The notes under the pieces: generated by a model
What the model saw: the letters and a program-made list of their open reading frames with translations, nothing else
Databases searched by the model: none
What the model was told of the DNA's origin: nothing
Shown: positions 21,335 to 29,006 of the stretch, one piece after another
Position numbering within the stretch: position 1 is the first letter of the stretch
Layout of the letters: every line of letters begins with the position of its first letter
Origin: Xanthomarina sp035306705
GTDB lineage: Bacteria; Bacteroidota; Bacteroidia; Flavobacteriales; Flavobacteriaceae
Assembly: GCF_035306705.1 (NCBI RefSeq)
Contig: NZ_DATGNO010000056.1
Location: forward strand, 1 to 29,196
DNA: 29,196 nt
Direction of reading: 5' to 3'
Translations under genes and position numbers: made by a program

Positions 21335-22891
21335 ATGATAAAAGACATTCAGCTACGTATTAGTTTAAAAGAGGAAGAGATTCCTAATATTCTTTTAATA
21401 AAATCTGCCGAAAATTTGGGCATGTCCAGAGACAAAATTTCTGGAATAAAAGTCCTTCGAAAATCTATCGATGCCAGAAAACCTAAGATAATTTTAAACT
21501 ACAAAGTCGCTGTTTATATTAATGAACCTGTACCAGAATCATCAGAATACACCTTCGATTATAAAGATGTTTCAAAATCCAAACCAATTCATATTATTGG
21601 CTTTGGCCCAGCAGGAATGTATGCTGCTTTACGTTGCATTGAGCTAGGTTTTAAACCTATAGTTCTTGAACGTGGCAAAAATGTGCAAGATCGACGTCGC
21701 GATTTAAAAGCCATCAATCAAGACCATTTTGTAAATGAGGATTCTAACTATTGTTTTGGTGAAGGAGGCGCAGGAACTTATAGTGATGGTAAATTATACA
21801 CCAGAAGTTTAAAACGAGGCGATGTTCGTAGAATATTTGAAAACCTTGTATTTCATGGAGCAACAGATCAAATTTTAGTAGATGCCCATCCACATATTGG
21901 CACCAACAAACTCCCAAAAGTAGTTACTAATGTACGTGAAACTATCATAAAATATGGTGGTGAAGTGCATTTTGAAACTCGTGTGACCGATTTTAAAATA
22001 AAGAACAATAAAATTCAAGCCATTCAATTACTAAATGGTGAAGAACTTGCTTCCAATCGTGTCATTCTAGCGACAGGGCATTCGGCAAGGGATATTTTCT
22101 ATCTATTACATGAAAAGAAAATTGCCATAGAGGCTAAGTCGTTTGCAATGGGGGTTCGCGTAGAACATCCTCAGCACATTATCGATTCCATTCAATATCA
22201 TTGCTCTGGAAAAAGAGACGAACTACTTCCTGCTGCTTCCTACAGCTTGGTACAACAAGTAAATAATAGAGGTGTTTATTCGTTTTGTATGTGTCCAGGA
22301 GGCTTTATAGTTCCAGCAGCTACGGCCAATGGAGAGGTAGTTGTAAACGGAATGTCACCTTCAAAACGAAATAATCAATTTGCTAATTCTGGTATTATTG
22401 TAGAATTAAATGTAGATAGAGATTTTCCTAAATACGAACATTTTGGCGTTTTAAAAGGCTTGGAATATCAGAAAGATTTAGAGCGTTTGGCTTTTACTGC
22501 AGGAGGAAGAACGCAAACGGCGCCTGCGCAACGTTTAACCGATTTTGTTGAAGGCAAGTTGTCGGCAAATTTAAATGAAACTTCATATCAGCCAGGATTG
22601 CAATCGGCTCCCTTACATTCGCTTCTACCAAAACTAATTGGAGGGAGTTTACGCCAAGGTTTTAAGGCTTTTGGTGAAAAAATGCATGGGTATTATACGG
22701 CTGAAGCCAACGTTGTTGGAGTGGAAAGCAGAACCTCCTCTCCTATTAGCATTCCTAGAAATGAAAATCTAGAACATCCGGAAATAGAAGGATTATTCCC
22801 TTGTGGTGAAGGTGCAGGTTATGCTGGAGGCATTGTTTCTGCCGCTATGGATGGCGAACGTTGTGCAGAAGCTGCAGTTGTTGGTTTGTAA
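21335..22891 (+). CDS. Uncharacterised FAD-dependent dehydrogenase (COG2509 type)
   Basis: Cytosolic flavoprotein of 518 residues. Residues 1-80 form a conserved N-terminal domain, followed by the FAD dinucleotide fold with GFGPAGMYAALRCIE (89-103), the acidic end of strand two in IVLERGKNVQDR, GEGGAGTYSDGKL, the ATG-type segment VILATGHSARDIF, and a C-terminal FAD contact LFPCGEGAGYAGGIVSAAMDG. This pattern matches the large family annotated as NAD(P)/FAD-dependent oxidoreductases related to geranylgeranyl reductases. The reaction is unknown. It is transcribed alone between the ClC gene and fabD. The start codon lies 4 nt after a promoter-like TAATTTTG. Confidence 0.9.
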   Translation: MIKDIQLRISLKEEEIPNILLIKSAENLGMSRDKISGIKVLRKSIDARKPKIILNYKVAVYINEPVPESSEYTFDYKDVSKSKPIHIIGFGPAGMYAALRCIELGFKPIVLERGKNVQDRRRDLKAINQDHFVNEDSNYCFGEGGAGTYSDGKLYTRSLKRGDVRRIFENLVFHGATDQILVDAHPHIGTNKLPKVVTNVRETIIKYGGEVHFETRVTDFKIKNNKIQAIQLLNGEELASNRVILATGHSARDIFYLLHEKKIAIEAKSFAMGVRVEHPQHIIDSIQYHCSGKRDELLPAASYSLVQQVNNRGVYSFCMCPGGFIVPAATANGEVVVNGMSPSKRNNQFANSGIIVELNVDRDFPKYEHFGVLKGLEYQKDLERLAFTAGGRTQTAPAQRLTDFVEGKLSANLNETSYQPGLQSAPLHSLLPKLIGGSLRQGFKAFGEKMHGYYTAEANVVGVESRTSSPISIPRNENLEHPEIEGLFPCGEGAGYAGGIVSAAMDGERCAEAAVVGL

Positions 22892-23179
22892 ATATAGATG
22901 TCACAAATTTTTATCTAGTAGGTGCTATTATACATAGATACTTAGAGATTTCCGCAGAGTTACTTTTGAGAAATATACGTATTAACAAATCTCAACTTAA
23001 CCTCTTTGAGTGAATGAGGCACTAATTTCATAGATTTTAATATCGTCTTAAAAAATATGTCTTTAATATAAAGTCACCTCTTCGTATTCATTCGTTATAT
23101 AGACATCCGTTGAATCCTGTAAACTGCAACTGAAAACTAATAATAAATTCCTATTTTTGCAGCATTAAAATTAAAACAC
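22892..23179. other. Intergenic region before fabD
   Basis: 288 nt without a gene. Near its end lies the box TATTTTTG (23152-23159), with CTG 19 nt upstream as a weak -33 element, giving a fabD promoter about 20 nt before the ATG. The rest is AT-rich with no convincing structure. No terminator is seen for the preceding gene. Confidence 0.5.
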
Positions 23180-24073
23180 ATGAACGCATATATATTTCCA
23201 GGTCAGGGTGCACAATTTTCAGGAATGGGTTTAGACCTTTATGAAAGGTCTACTCTAGCCCAAGATTTATTTGAACAAGCCAACGATATTTTAGGTTTTT
23301 CAATTACAGATGTAATGTTTCAAGGATCTGCTGAAGATCTTAAGGAAACCAAGGTAACCCAGCCTGCCATCTTTTTACATTCGGTTATTTTATCTAAAAT
23401 TTCAGGAGCTAGTTTTAAACCAGATATGGTTGCTGGGCATTCTCTTGGAGAATTTTCTGCATTGGTAGCCAATGGAACTTTAACCTTTGAAGACGGTTTA
23501 AAATTAGTCTCTAAACGTGCTTTGGCTATGCAAAAAGCTTGTGAACTGCAACCAAGTACCATGGCGGCTGTTTTAGGTTTAGAAGATGATGTGGTTGAAA
23601 AAATATGTGCAAATACGGAAGGAATTGTAGTTGCCGCAAATTATAACTGTCCTGGACAACTTGTTATTTCTGGAGAAGTAGCTGCTGTAAACAGAGCTTG
23701 CGAAACTTTAAAAGAAGCAGGAGCCAAACGTGCCATAGTACTTCCCGTAGGTGGCGCTTTCCATTCGCCTTTAATGGAGCCTGCTCGTGAAGAATTGGCT
23801 GCTGCCATAGAAAACACGTTTTTCAGTAAACCAAATTGCCCGATTTATCAAAATGTAACGGCTTCGGCTGTATTAGATGCTGTAGCCATAAAAAGCAATT
23901 TAATTTCGCAATTAACGGCACCCGTAAAATGGACCCAATCCGTACAACAAATGATTGCCGATGGAGCAATCTTATTCACAGAAGTTGGCCCTGGAAACGT
24001 TTTACAAGGTTTGGTAAAGAAAATTAATAGAGAAGCACAAACAGCTTCCGCCACTTATAACAAAGAAGCTTAA
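23180..24073 (+). CDS. fabD: Malonyl-CoA:acyl carrier protein transacylase
   Basis: Moves malonyl from CoA to acyl carrier protein to supply fatty acid synthesis. The 297-residue protein is full length with FPGQGAQFSGMG (6-17), the nucleophile motif GHSLGEFSAL (S88), and the catalytic His in VGGAFHSPLM (H195). GPGNVLQGLVKKI closes the fold near the C-terminus. The last base of its TAA stop is the first base of the lspA ATG, so the two are translated from one message. Its promoter box TATTTTTG lies 20 nt upstream. Confidence 0.97.
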   Translation: MNAYIFPGQGAQFSGMGLDLYERSTLAQDLFEQANDILGFSITDVMFQGSAEDLKETKVTQPAIFLHSVILSKISGASFKPDMVAGHSLGEFSALVANGTLTFEDGLKLVSKRALAMQKACELQPSTMAAVLGLEDDVVEKICANTEGIVVAANYNCPGQLVISGEVAAVNRACETLKEAGAKRAIVLPVGGAFHSPLMEPAREELAAAIENTFFSKPNCPIYQNVTASAVLDAVAIKSNLISQLTAPVKWTQSVQQMIADGAILFTEVGPGNVLQGLVKKINREAQTASATYNKEA

Positions 24074-24570
24074 TGAAATTATCCCGTAATACATTTATAG
24101 TACTTCTTATTATAGCTAACATTGCTTTAGACCAGATTACTAAAGTTTTGACCAGACTTTATGTTGTTCCTGGAAGCGAAACTCCAATTATTGGAAAGCT
24201 CTTCACCTTACATAACGTTGAAAACGCTGGTGCATTTCTAGGCATGGGAAGTGATTTAAATCCCACATTAAGACTTATTTTCCTATTAATCCTACCTATT
24301 CTTGTTTTGGGATATGTAACCATACACATTATTAAAAACAAAGAATTAGACAAATTGTCGTTAATAGGTTTCTGCTGTATTGTTGGTGGAGGAATAGCTA
24401 ATGTTTACGACCGAATAGTTTATGGATCTGTAACAGATTTCTTCCACATAGATCTAGGTGGTGTGTTTAGAACCGGTATTTTTAATTTTGCAGATATGTC
24501 GGTCATGCTGGGTCTTGGCCTGTTATTATTTGAAGGTTTCAAAAAAGGAAAAGAACCAAAAACCGCATAA
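24073..24570 (+). CDS. lspA: Lipoprotein signal peptidase (signal peptidase II)
   Basis: Inner-membrane aspartic protease of 165 residues that cuts prolipoproteins before the lipidated Cys. Four membrane helices are visible. Both catalytic Asp motifs are present: GGGIANVYDRIVYGSVTDFF with D113, and FNFADMSVM with D141. NVENAGAFLGMG (48-59) is the conserved periplasmic loop. It overlaps fabD by one base and ends 4 nt before a terminator hairpin. A natural substrate is encoded nearby, the lipoprotein at 28546-28887, whose lipobox TFTSC fits. Confidence 0.97.
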   Translation: MKLSRNTFIVLLIIANIALDQITKVLTRLYVVPGSETPIIGKLFTLHNVENAGAFLGMGSDLNPTLRLIFLLILPILVLGYVTIHIIKNKELDKLSLIGFCCIVGGGIANVYDRIVYGSVTDFFHIDLGGVFRTGIFNFADMSVMLGLGLLLFEGFKKGKEPKTA

Positions 24571-24600
24571 AAAAAGCCTCTTAAAAAGAGGCTATAATAT
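24571..24600. terminator. Bidirectional terminator between lspA and the small minus-strand gene
   Basis: AGCCTCTT (24575-24582) pairs with AAGAGGCT (24586-24593) around an AAA loop. On the minus strand a TTTTTTT tract follows. On the plus strand the tail is ATAATATTTTT. Confidence 0.82.
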
Positions 24601-24602
24601 TT

Positions 24603-24794
24603 TTATCTTGCTAGATTACAAGCTTCGCAATCTTTAACTTCACCGTAATATGTTTCTCGATATTTGTGAATGGTTTTAATTGGAATACTTAAAAAAGCTT
24701 TCTTAATATAAGTCACTTTTGTAAGTAGTTCTCCCATTTTAGGCGTGTACCTTTTCTCTTCTACTGTTTCTCTTTTTACTGTAATCAATTTCAT
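24603..24794 (-). CDS. Small conserved-looking protein with a C-terminal CxxC motif
   Basis: I do not recognise this gene by name. The preferred start is the ATG at 24794 (MKLITVKRETVEEKRYTPKM), giving 63 residues. ATGs at 24803 and 24809 are alternatives. A longer frame starting with TTG at 24818 would begin inside the promoter box. The protein is basic and ends DCEACNLAR with a CxxC pair that might bind metal. Support for a real gene comes from a promoter just upstream, a terminator just downstream and protein-like composition. Confidence 0.7.
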   Translation of the reverse strand: MKLITVKRETVEEKRYTPKMGELLTKVTYIKKAFLSIPIKTIHKYRETYYGEVKDCEACNLAR

Positions 24795-24815
24795 ATTTTC
24801 CATTATCATTTGATA

Positions 24816-24846
24816 CAAAGTAACGAATTTGAATGGCCAATTCCAA
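24816..24846 (-). promoter_or_regulatory. Promoter of the small CxxC protein gene
   Basis: Minus strand: TTG (24846-24844), 20-nt spacer, TTACTTTG (24823-24816), one mismatch from TAnnTTTG. It decides the start: an ORF start at 24818 would lie within the box, so translation must begin at 24809 or later. Confidence 0.6.
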
Positions 24847-24960
24847 ATTTAATATCCTAAAACATTGCTAATCAGCATCTTATTTTTAATATGATAATAG
24901 ATGTACCATATTATTATCAGATTGATATTAGATAGGCCTATTTATTAACAGATTCTTAGT

Positions 24961-25983
24961 TTAGGAATTTGCTATTTTTTGTTCCCACTTCCAAGCAGAG
25001 CGCATGGCATCATCCAGAGTTAATTTCGAGGTCCAACCTAATTCTTCATTTGCTTTTTTAGTATCGGCATAAACCGAAACGACATCTCCATCTCTTCTTT
25101 CAGCAATTTTGTAATTTAAGTTTTCATTGGAAACACGCTCAAAAGCATGTATCACTTCTAATACAGAACTTCCGGTACCTGTACCTAGGTTAAACACTTC
25201 ATAATTGGTCGCATTCTTTTTATCTAACAGTCTCGTTAAAGCAATAACATGGGCTTTTGCCAAATCTACCACATGAATATAATCGCGAATACAAGTGCCA
25301 TCAGGCGTTGGGTAATTGTCTCCAAAAACAGCCAACTGCTTTCTTTTACCAATAGCTGTTTGTGTAATATAAGGCACTAGATTTTGAGGAACTCCAAGAG
25401 GCAATTCTCCAATAAGCGCCGTTTCATGAGCTCCAATAGGATTGAAATATCTTAAGGAAATAGCATTAAAATTGGTTGAGACCTTACAAACATCCTGAAT
25501 AATTTCCTCCCCAAGTTGCTTGCTATTCCCATACGGGGAAATCGCCGGTTTTATAGGTGCAGCTTCGTTAATTGGCAAAGAATCTGGTTCTCCATATACC
25601 GTACACGATGAGCTAAATATAAAATTAGCAGGCGCTATTTTTTTAAACTCTTGGAGCAAATAAACCAAGGTATTAATATTGTTTTCATAATACATTAGTG
25701 GTTCTTGAACACTTTCACCTACAGCTTTACTTGCTGCAAAATGTATAACCCCATCAATATTATTGTGTGTATTAAAAAACTGCTGAACTAGTTTTTTTTC
25801 CTTTAAATCCAAATTTAAAAACTCAGGTTTCTTTCCTGTAATTGCCGTAATGCCGTCTAAAACTTCTATGGAAGAATTGGAAAGATTATCAATAATTACA
25901 ACTTCGAACCCTTTATTTTGAAGTTCAACAACGGTGTGAGAGCCAATAAAACCAAGGCCTCCTGTAACTAAAATTTTAGCCAT
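24961..25983 (-). CDS. galE: UDP-glucose 4-epimerase
   Basis: Interconverts UDP-glucose and UDP-galactose through a bound NAD+. The 340-residue extended short-chain dehydrogenase has the Rossmann motif GGLGFIGSHT (8-17), HFAASKAVGES, the catalytic region SSSCTVYGEP with a Ser and the YGNSK pair (Y151, K155), RYFNPIGAH, and GTCIRDYIHVVDLAKAH, which is specific for GalE. Its start codon overlaps the end of the upstream aminotransferase gene by 8 nt, so the two are translationally coupled. The pair suggests sugar nucleotide supply for surface polysaccharide. Confidence 0.96.
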   Translation of the reverse strand: MAKILVTGGLGFIGSHTVVELQNKGFEVVIIDNLSNSSIEVLDGITAITGKKPEFLNLDLKEKKLVQQFFNTHNNIDGVIHFAASKAVGESVQEPLMYYENNINTLVYLLQEFKKIAPANFIFSSSCTVYGEPDSLPINEAAPIKPAISPYGNSKQLGEEIIQDVCKVSTNFNAISLRYFNPIGAHETALIGELPLGVPQNLVPYITQTAIGKRKQLAVFGDNYPTPDGTCIRDYIHVVDLAKAHVIALTRLLDKKNATNYEVFNLGTGTGSSVLEVIHAFERVSNENLNYKIAERRDGDVVSVYADTKKANEELGWTSKLTLDDAMRSAWKWEQKIANS

Positions 25984-27109
25984 TTATAAATTCTATAATT
26001 TTAGATGCAATAAAATCTATTTGATCATCATCCAATTCGGTATGCATTGGCAATGAAATAACATCTTTTACTAATTGGTTTGTAACTTGAAAATCAGATT
26101 CGATGTAACGAGAATCTTCATAAGCTTTTTGTTTGTGAAGCGGAATTGGATAATAGACGCCGCAAGGAATTTCATTTTCATTTAAAAACTTCACAAGTCC
26201 ATCTCTATCAACGCCATGTAATCTTAAGGTGTATTGATGAAACACATGATTATCCGGTGTGCCATATTCAAAAGGCGTAGAGATTTTATTTATATTTTTA
26301 AAAGCAGCATTATATTTGTTTGCAGCTTCTCTTCTAGCCTTATTGTAACTGTCCAGTTTTTTTAATTTAATATCCAAAACTGCAGCCTGAATGGAATCCA
26401 ATCTAGAATTCACTCCAACTACATCATGATGATAACGCTCGTACATACCATGATTTACAATGCCTCGAATCATATGTGCTAAATCATCGTCATTGGTAAA
26501 AATAGCACCTCCATCTCCATATCCACCTAAGTTTTTAGAAGGAAAAAATGATGTTGAAGCCACATGACCTATAGTTCCAGCCTTGGCTTTCTTGCCATTG
26601 CTAAACGTATAAGTGGCTCCAATGGCCTGCGCATTATCTTCAATAACATATAAATTATGTTCTTTGGCAATATTCATAATCGCTTCCATGTTAGCACATT
26701 GTCCAAATAAATGTACAGGTACAATGGCCTTTGTTTTTGGCGTTATGGCTTTTTTTATAGCCTCGATATCAATGTTGAAATCGTCTGGATTAACATCCAC
26801 CAAAACTGGAGTTAATTGCAATAACGCAATAACTTCTACAGTTGCCGCAAAAGTGAAATCGGCAGTAATAACCTCATCTCCTGGCTTTAAACCCAAACCC
26901 ATCATGGCAATTTGCAAAGCATCTGTACCATTGGCACAAGGAATAACATGCTTGACGCCTAAATAATTTTCAAGATTTTTTTGAAATTCATGAACCTTCG
27001 GTCCATTAATAAAAGTTGTGTTTTCTATAACTTCTTGAATGTCATTATTAACAGCATCCTTTATTGCTTTATACTGACCTTTAAGGTCGACCATTTGAAT
27101 TTTTTTCAT
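25976..27109 (-). CDS. DegT/DnrJ/EryC1/StrS-family sugar aminotransferase
   Basis: PLP enzyme that transaminates keto sugars bound to a nucleotide. I chose the ATG at 27109 (MKKIQMVDLKGQYKAIKDAV), which gives 377 residues. An ATG five codons later is the alternative. The frame reaches back to 27178, but that part has no family similarity and crosses the promoter. Signatures: CANGTDALQIA, DVNPDDFNID, the PLP phosphate and ring region VIEDNAQAIGA, and SFFPSKNLGGYGDGGA with the Schiff-base Lys (K192 from this start). It is the first gene of a two-gene unit with galE. The product sugar is unknown. WbpE/WlbC-type roles are possible. Confidence 0.93.
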   Translation of the reverse strand: MKKIQMVDLKGQYKAIKDAVNNDIQEVIENTTFINGPKVHEFQKNLENYLGVKHVIPCANGTDALQIAMMGLGLKPGDEVITADFTFAATVEVIALLQLTPVLVDVNPDDFNIDIEAIKKAITPKTKAIVPVHLFGQCANMEAIMNIAKEHNLYVIEDNAQAIGATYTFSNGKKAKAGTIGHVASTSFFPSKNLGGYGDGGAIFTNDDDLAHMIRGIVNHGMYERYHHDVVGVNSRLDSIQAAVLDIKLKKLDSYNKARREAANKYNAAFKNINKISTPFEYGTPDNHVFHQYTLRLHGVDRDGLVKFLNENEIPCGVYYPIPLHKQKAYEDSRYIESDFQVTNQLVKDVISLPMHTELDDDQIDFIASKIIEFING

Positions 27110-27115
27110 ACCATA

Positions 27116-27146
27116 CGAAATTACGAAATTAGTAAACGTTAAGCAA
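27116..27146 (-). promoter_or_regulatory. Promoter of the aminotransferase-galE unit
   Basis: Minus strand: TTG (27146-27144), 20-nt spacer, TAATTTCG (27123-27116). The box is repeated directly upstream (27131-27124). The start would fall within a few bases of the ATG at 27109, so the message is nearly or fully leaderless. Confidence 0.6.
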
Positions 27147-27164
27147 TGAAATTTTATCAAAGAA

Positions 27165-28427
27165 GTGTATTTTAGCAAGAAAGATATAAAATTGCAGCTG
27201 ATTTATAATTTAGGAATTTACTTGGTACAAATGACATTGAAAGTCATTTCTCTCTTCAACCATAAAATAAAGCTTGGAGTGGAAGGAAGAAAGCACAGTT
27301 TTAGCATCTTAAAAAACAACATTTCTAAAGCGGACAAAACCTTATGGTTTCATTGTGCTTCTTTAGGTGAATATGAACAAGGGCTTCCTGTTTTTAAAGA
27401 GTTGAGAAAAACCTATCCAAACCATAAAATGATTTTAACATTTTTCTCTCCTTCCGGTTATGAAATTAGAAAAAACACTGAAATTGCTGATGTGGTGGTC
27501 TATCTCCCTTTTGACACCAGAAGTAACGCAAAAAGATTTTTAGATTTGGTCCATCCAGAATTAACCATATTTGTGAAGTATGATATTTGGCCAAATGTTT
27601 TAAATGAGTTAAAAAAGAGAGAGCTAAAAGCTGTTTTAATTTCAGCCTTGTTTCGGGAAAATCAAATTTATTTTAAATTCTATGGAAACTTTATGAAAAA
27701 GGCCTTATTTGCCTTTCAGCATATTTTTACCCAGGATGAAAATTCAAAAATATTACTAGAACGAATTAATTACAAACATGTTACCGTTTCGGGAGATACC
27801 AGATTCGATCGTGTGTACAGTCAGTTGACCCTAGACAATAGTTTAGATTTTATCGAAAAATTTAAAGACCACAAACTTTGTATTGTTGCAGGAAGCACTT
27901 GGATGGAAGACGAGGTTTTTCTAGTAGATTATATCAATTCTTTAGAAACCGATTCTATAAAATTTATTATTGCACCACACAACATAAAATCCTCTCAAAT
28001 AGAAAAGCTCAAACAGTCCATTAATAAGAAAACGATCCTCTTTTCAGAGAAAGAAAAAAGCAATATTTCCGAAGCTCAAGTTCTCATCTTAGACACTATT
28101 GGGTTGCTTACTAAGGTTTATAGTTATGCAAATGTGGCTTATGTAGGTGGAGCTGTAGGCAAAACAGGCTTACATAACACACTTGAACCGGCTGTTTTTG
28201 GTGTTCCAATTGTTATAGGCGAGCATTTTAATAATTTTCCAGAAGCAAAAATAATGCTAATTAATCAAGGTTTGTTTTCAATTAAAACCAAAGAAGAACT
28301 AAAGGAAATCCTTGATAACCTGATAGATAATACAACTTTAAGAGTTTCCTCTGGTGAAAAGAATTTAAATTATATTAAAAATAATCGAGGTGCCGTAATC
28401 CAAATTATATCTTATTTACGTACATAA
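27165..28427 (+). CDS. waaA: 3-deoxy-D-manno-octulosonic acid (Kdo) transferase
   Basis: Inner-membrane-anchored glycosyltransferase that adds Kdo to lipid A precursors from CMP-Kdo. 420 residues from the GTG at 27165. A TTG at 27192 (LQLIYNLGIYLVQ) is an equally good start, since family members begin near that segment. A membrane helix near the start is followed by FHCASLGEYEQGLPVF, which contains the catalytic base Glu (E69 in this numbering), FVKYDIWPNVL, VSGDTRFDRV, and the CMP-binding VGGAVGKTGLHNTLEPAVFG. It faces away from the aminotransferase with under 60 nt between, so the promoters overlap. Fits the surface-sugar theme. Confidence 0.94.
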   Translation: MYFSKKDIKLQLIYNLGIYLVQMTLKVISLFNHKIKLGVEGRKHSFSILKNNISKADKTLWFHCASLGEYEQGLPVFKELRKTYPNHKMILTFFSPSGYEIRKNTEIADVVVYLPFDTRSNAKRFLDLVHPELTIFVKYDIWPNVLNELKKRELKAVLISALFRENQIYFKFYGNFMKKALFAFQHIFTQDENSKILLERINYKHVTVSGDTRFDRVYSQLTLDNSLDFIEKFKDHKLCIVAGSTWMEDEVFLVDYINSLETDSIKFIIAPHNIKSSQIEKLKQSINKKTILFSEKEKSNISEAQVLILDTIGLLTKVYSYANVAYVGGAVGKTGLHNTLEPAVFGVPIVIGEHFNNFPEAKIMLINQGLFSIKTKEELKEILDNLIDNTTLRVSSGEKNLNYIKNNRGAVIQIISYLRT

Positions 28428-28479
28428 AGAGATTAATTAGCAAATTGAAATAATTTATGTTAAAAATTGTTAACAAAAC

Positions 28480-28512
28480 TTGTAAAAGTTACATAATAAG
28501 TTATTAAATTTG
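28480..28512 (+). promoter_or_regulatory. Promoter of the repeat lipoprotein gene
   Basis: TTG (28480-28482), 22-nt spacer, TAAATTTG (28505-28512): a full consensus match. The predicted leader is about 28 nt. Confidence 0.75.
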
Positions 28513-28545
28513 TGCCATTAATTTTTAACACTAAAACTTTAACTA

Positions 28546-28887
28546 ATGAAAAAATTATTATTAAGTACTGTATTATTATTATGCTTAAGTTTAACTTTCA
28601 CTTCTTGTAGAGATACAAAAACAGAAGACGCTGCTGATGCAATGGAAAACGCTGCTGATGCAATGGAAGAAAGTGCAGAAGATATGGAAGCAACTGCTGC
28701 TGATGCAATGGATGCTACTGAAAACGCATTGGACGAAGCTGGTCAAGCTATCGACAACGCTGCTGATGCAACTGGTGAAGCTATCGAGAACGCTGCCGAT
28801 GCTACAGGAAAAGCTATTGATGATGCTGCTGCTGCTACTGATAAAGCCGCCAAAGATGCTGCAAATGCAGTAAAAGGAGGTAAATAA
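28546..28887 (+). CDS. Alanine-rich lipoprotein built of 11-residue repeats
   Basis: Short lipoprotein of 113 residues. A signal peptide with lipobox TFTSC puts the lipidated Cys at position 21. The rest is almost pure A/D/E/N/T. In steps of 11 it reads MENAADAMEES, AEDMEATAADA, MDATENALDEA, GQAIDNAADAT, GEAIENAADAT, GKAIDDAAAAT, DKAAKDAANAV. Such 11-residue periods form long amphipathic helices, as in LEA proteins and synucleins, and differ from 7-residue coiled coils. It ends KGGK. Charge shifts from acidic to basic along the chain. I do not recognise a named family. The role may be envelope spacing or stress protection (inference). It has a consensus promoter and a strong terminator, so it is likely well expressed. 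Confidence 0.85.
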   Translation: MKKLLLSTVLLLCLSLTFTSCRDTKTEDAADAMENAADAMEESAEDMEATAADAMDATENALDEAGQAIDNAADATGEAIENAADATGKAIDDAAAATDKAAKDAANAVKGGK

Positions 28888-28912
28888 TTATAGCTTACTT
28901 TTCAGAAAAATT

Positions 28913-28945
28913 AAAGACCCTCAAGATGATTGAGGGTCTTTTTTT
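28913..28945 (+). terminator. Terminator of the repeat lipoprotein gene
   Basis: AAAGACCCTCAA (28913-28924) pairs over 12 bp with TTGAGGGTCTTT (28930-28941) around GATGA, followed by a T-rich tail. It lies 25 nt after the stop. Confidence 0.93.
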
Positions 28946-29006
28946 ATTTAAAAATTGTGCTTCTTATTATTTAATGAAATGGAAATTTCTTGAAGCAAGA
29001 TTATTT

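Noticed and set aside
24892..24919. Inverted repeat TGATAATA/TATTATCA after galE as a terminator
   Set aside because: The 8-bp AT-only stem has a 12-nt loop and no T tract on the minus strand. Too weak to call.
27110..27178. 23-residue N-terminal extension of the aminotransferase
   Set aside because: It crosses the promoter (27116-27146) and overlaps the waaA start. Family members begin near MKKIQMVDLKGQY.
28633..28800. Direct DNA repeats AACGCTGCTGATGCAA as a CRISPR-like or mobile repeat
   Set aside because: They are coding repeats of the 11-residue protein unit, in frame and without unique spacers.
28637..28873. Leu/Met-rich open frame inside the repeat lipoprotein gene
   Set aside because: It is the shifted reading of GCT/GAT-rich repeats. 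The frame with signal peptide, lipobox and promoter is the real one.
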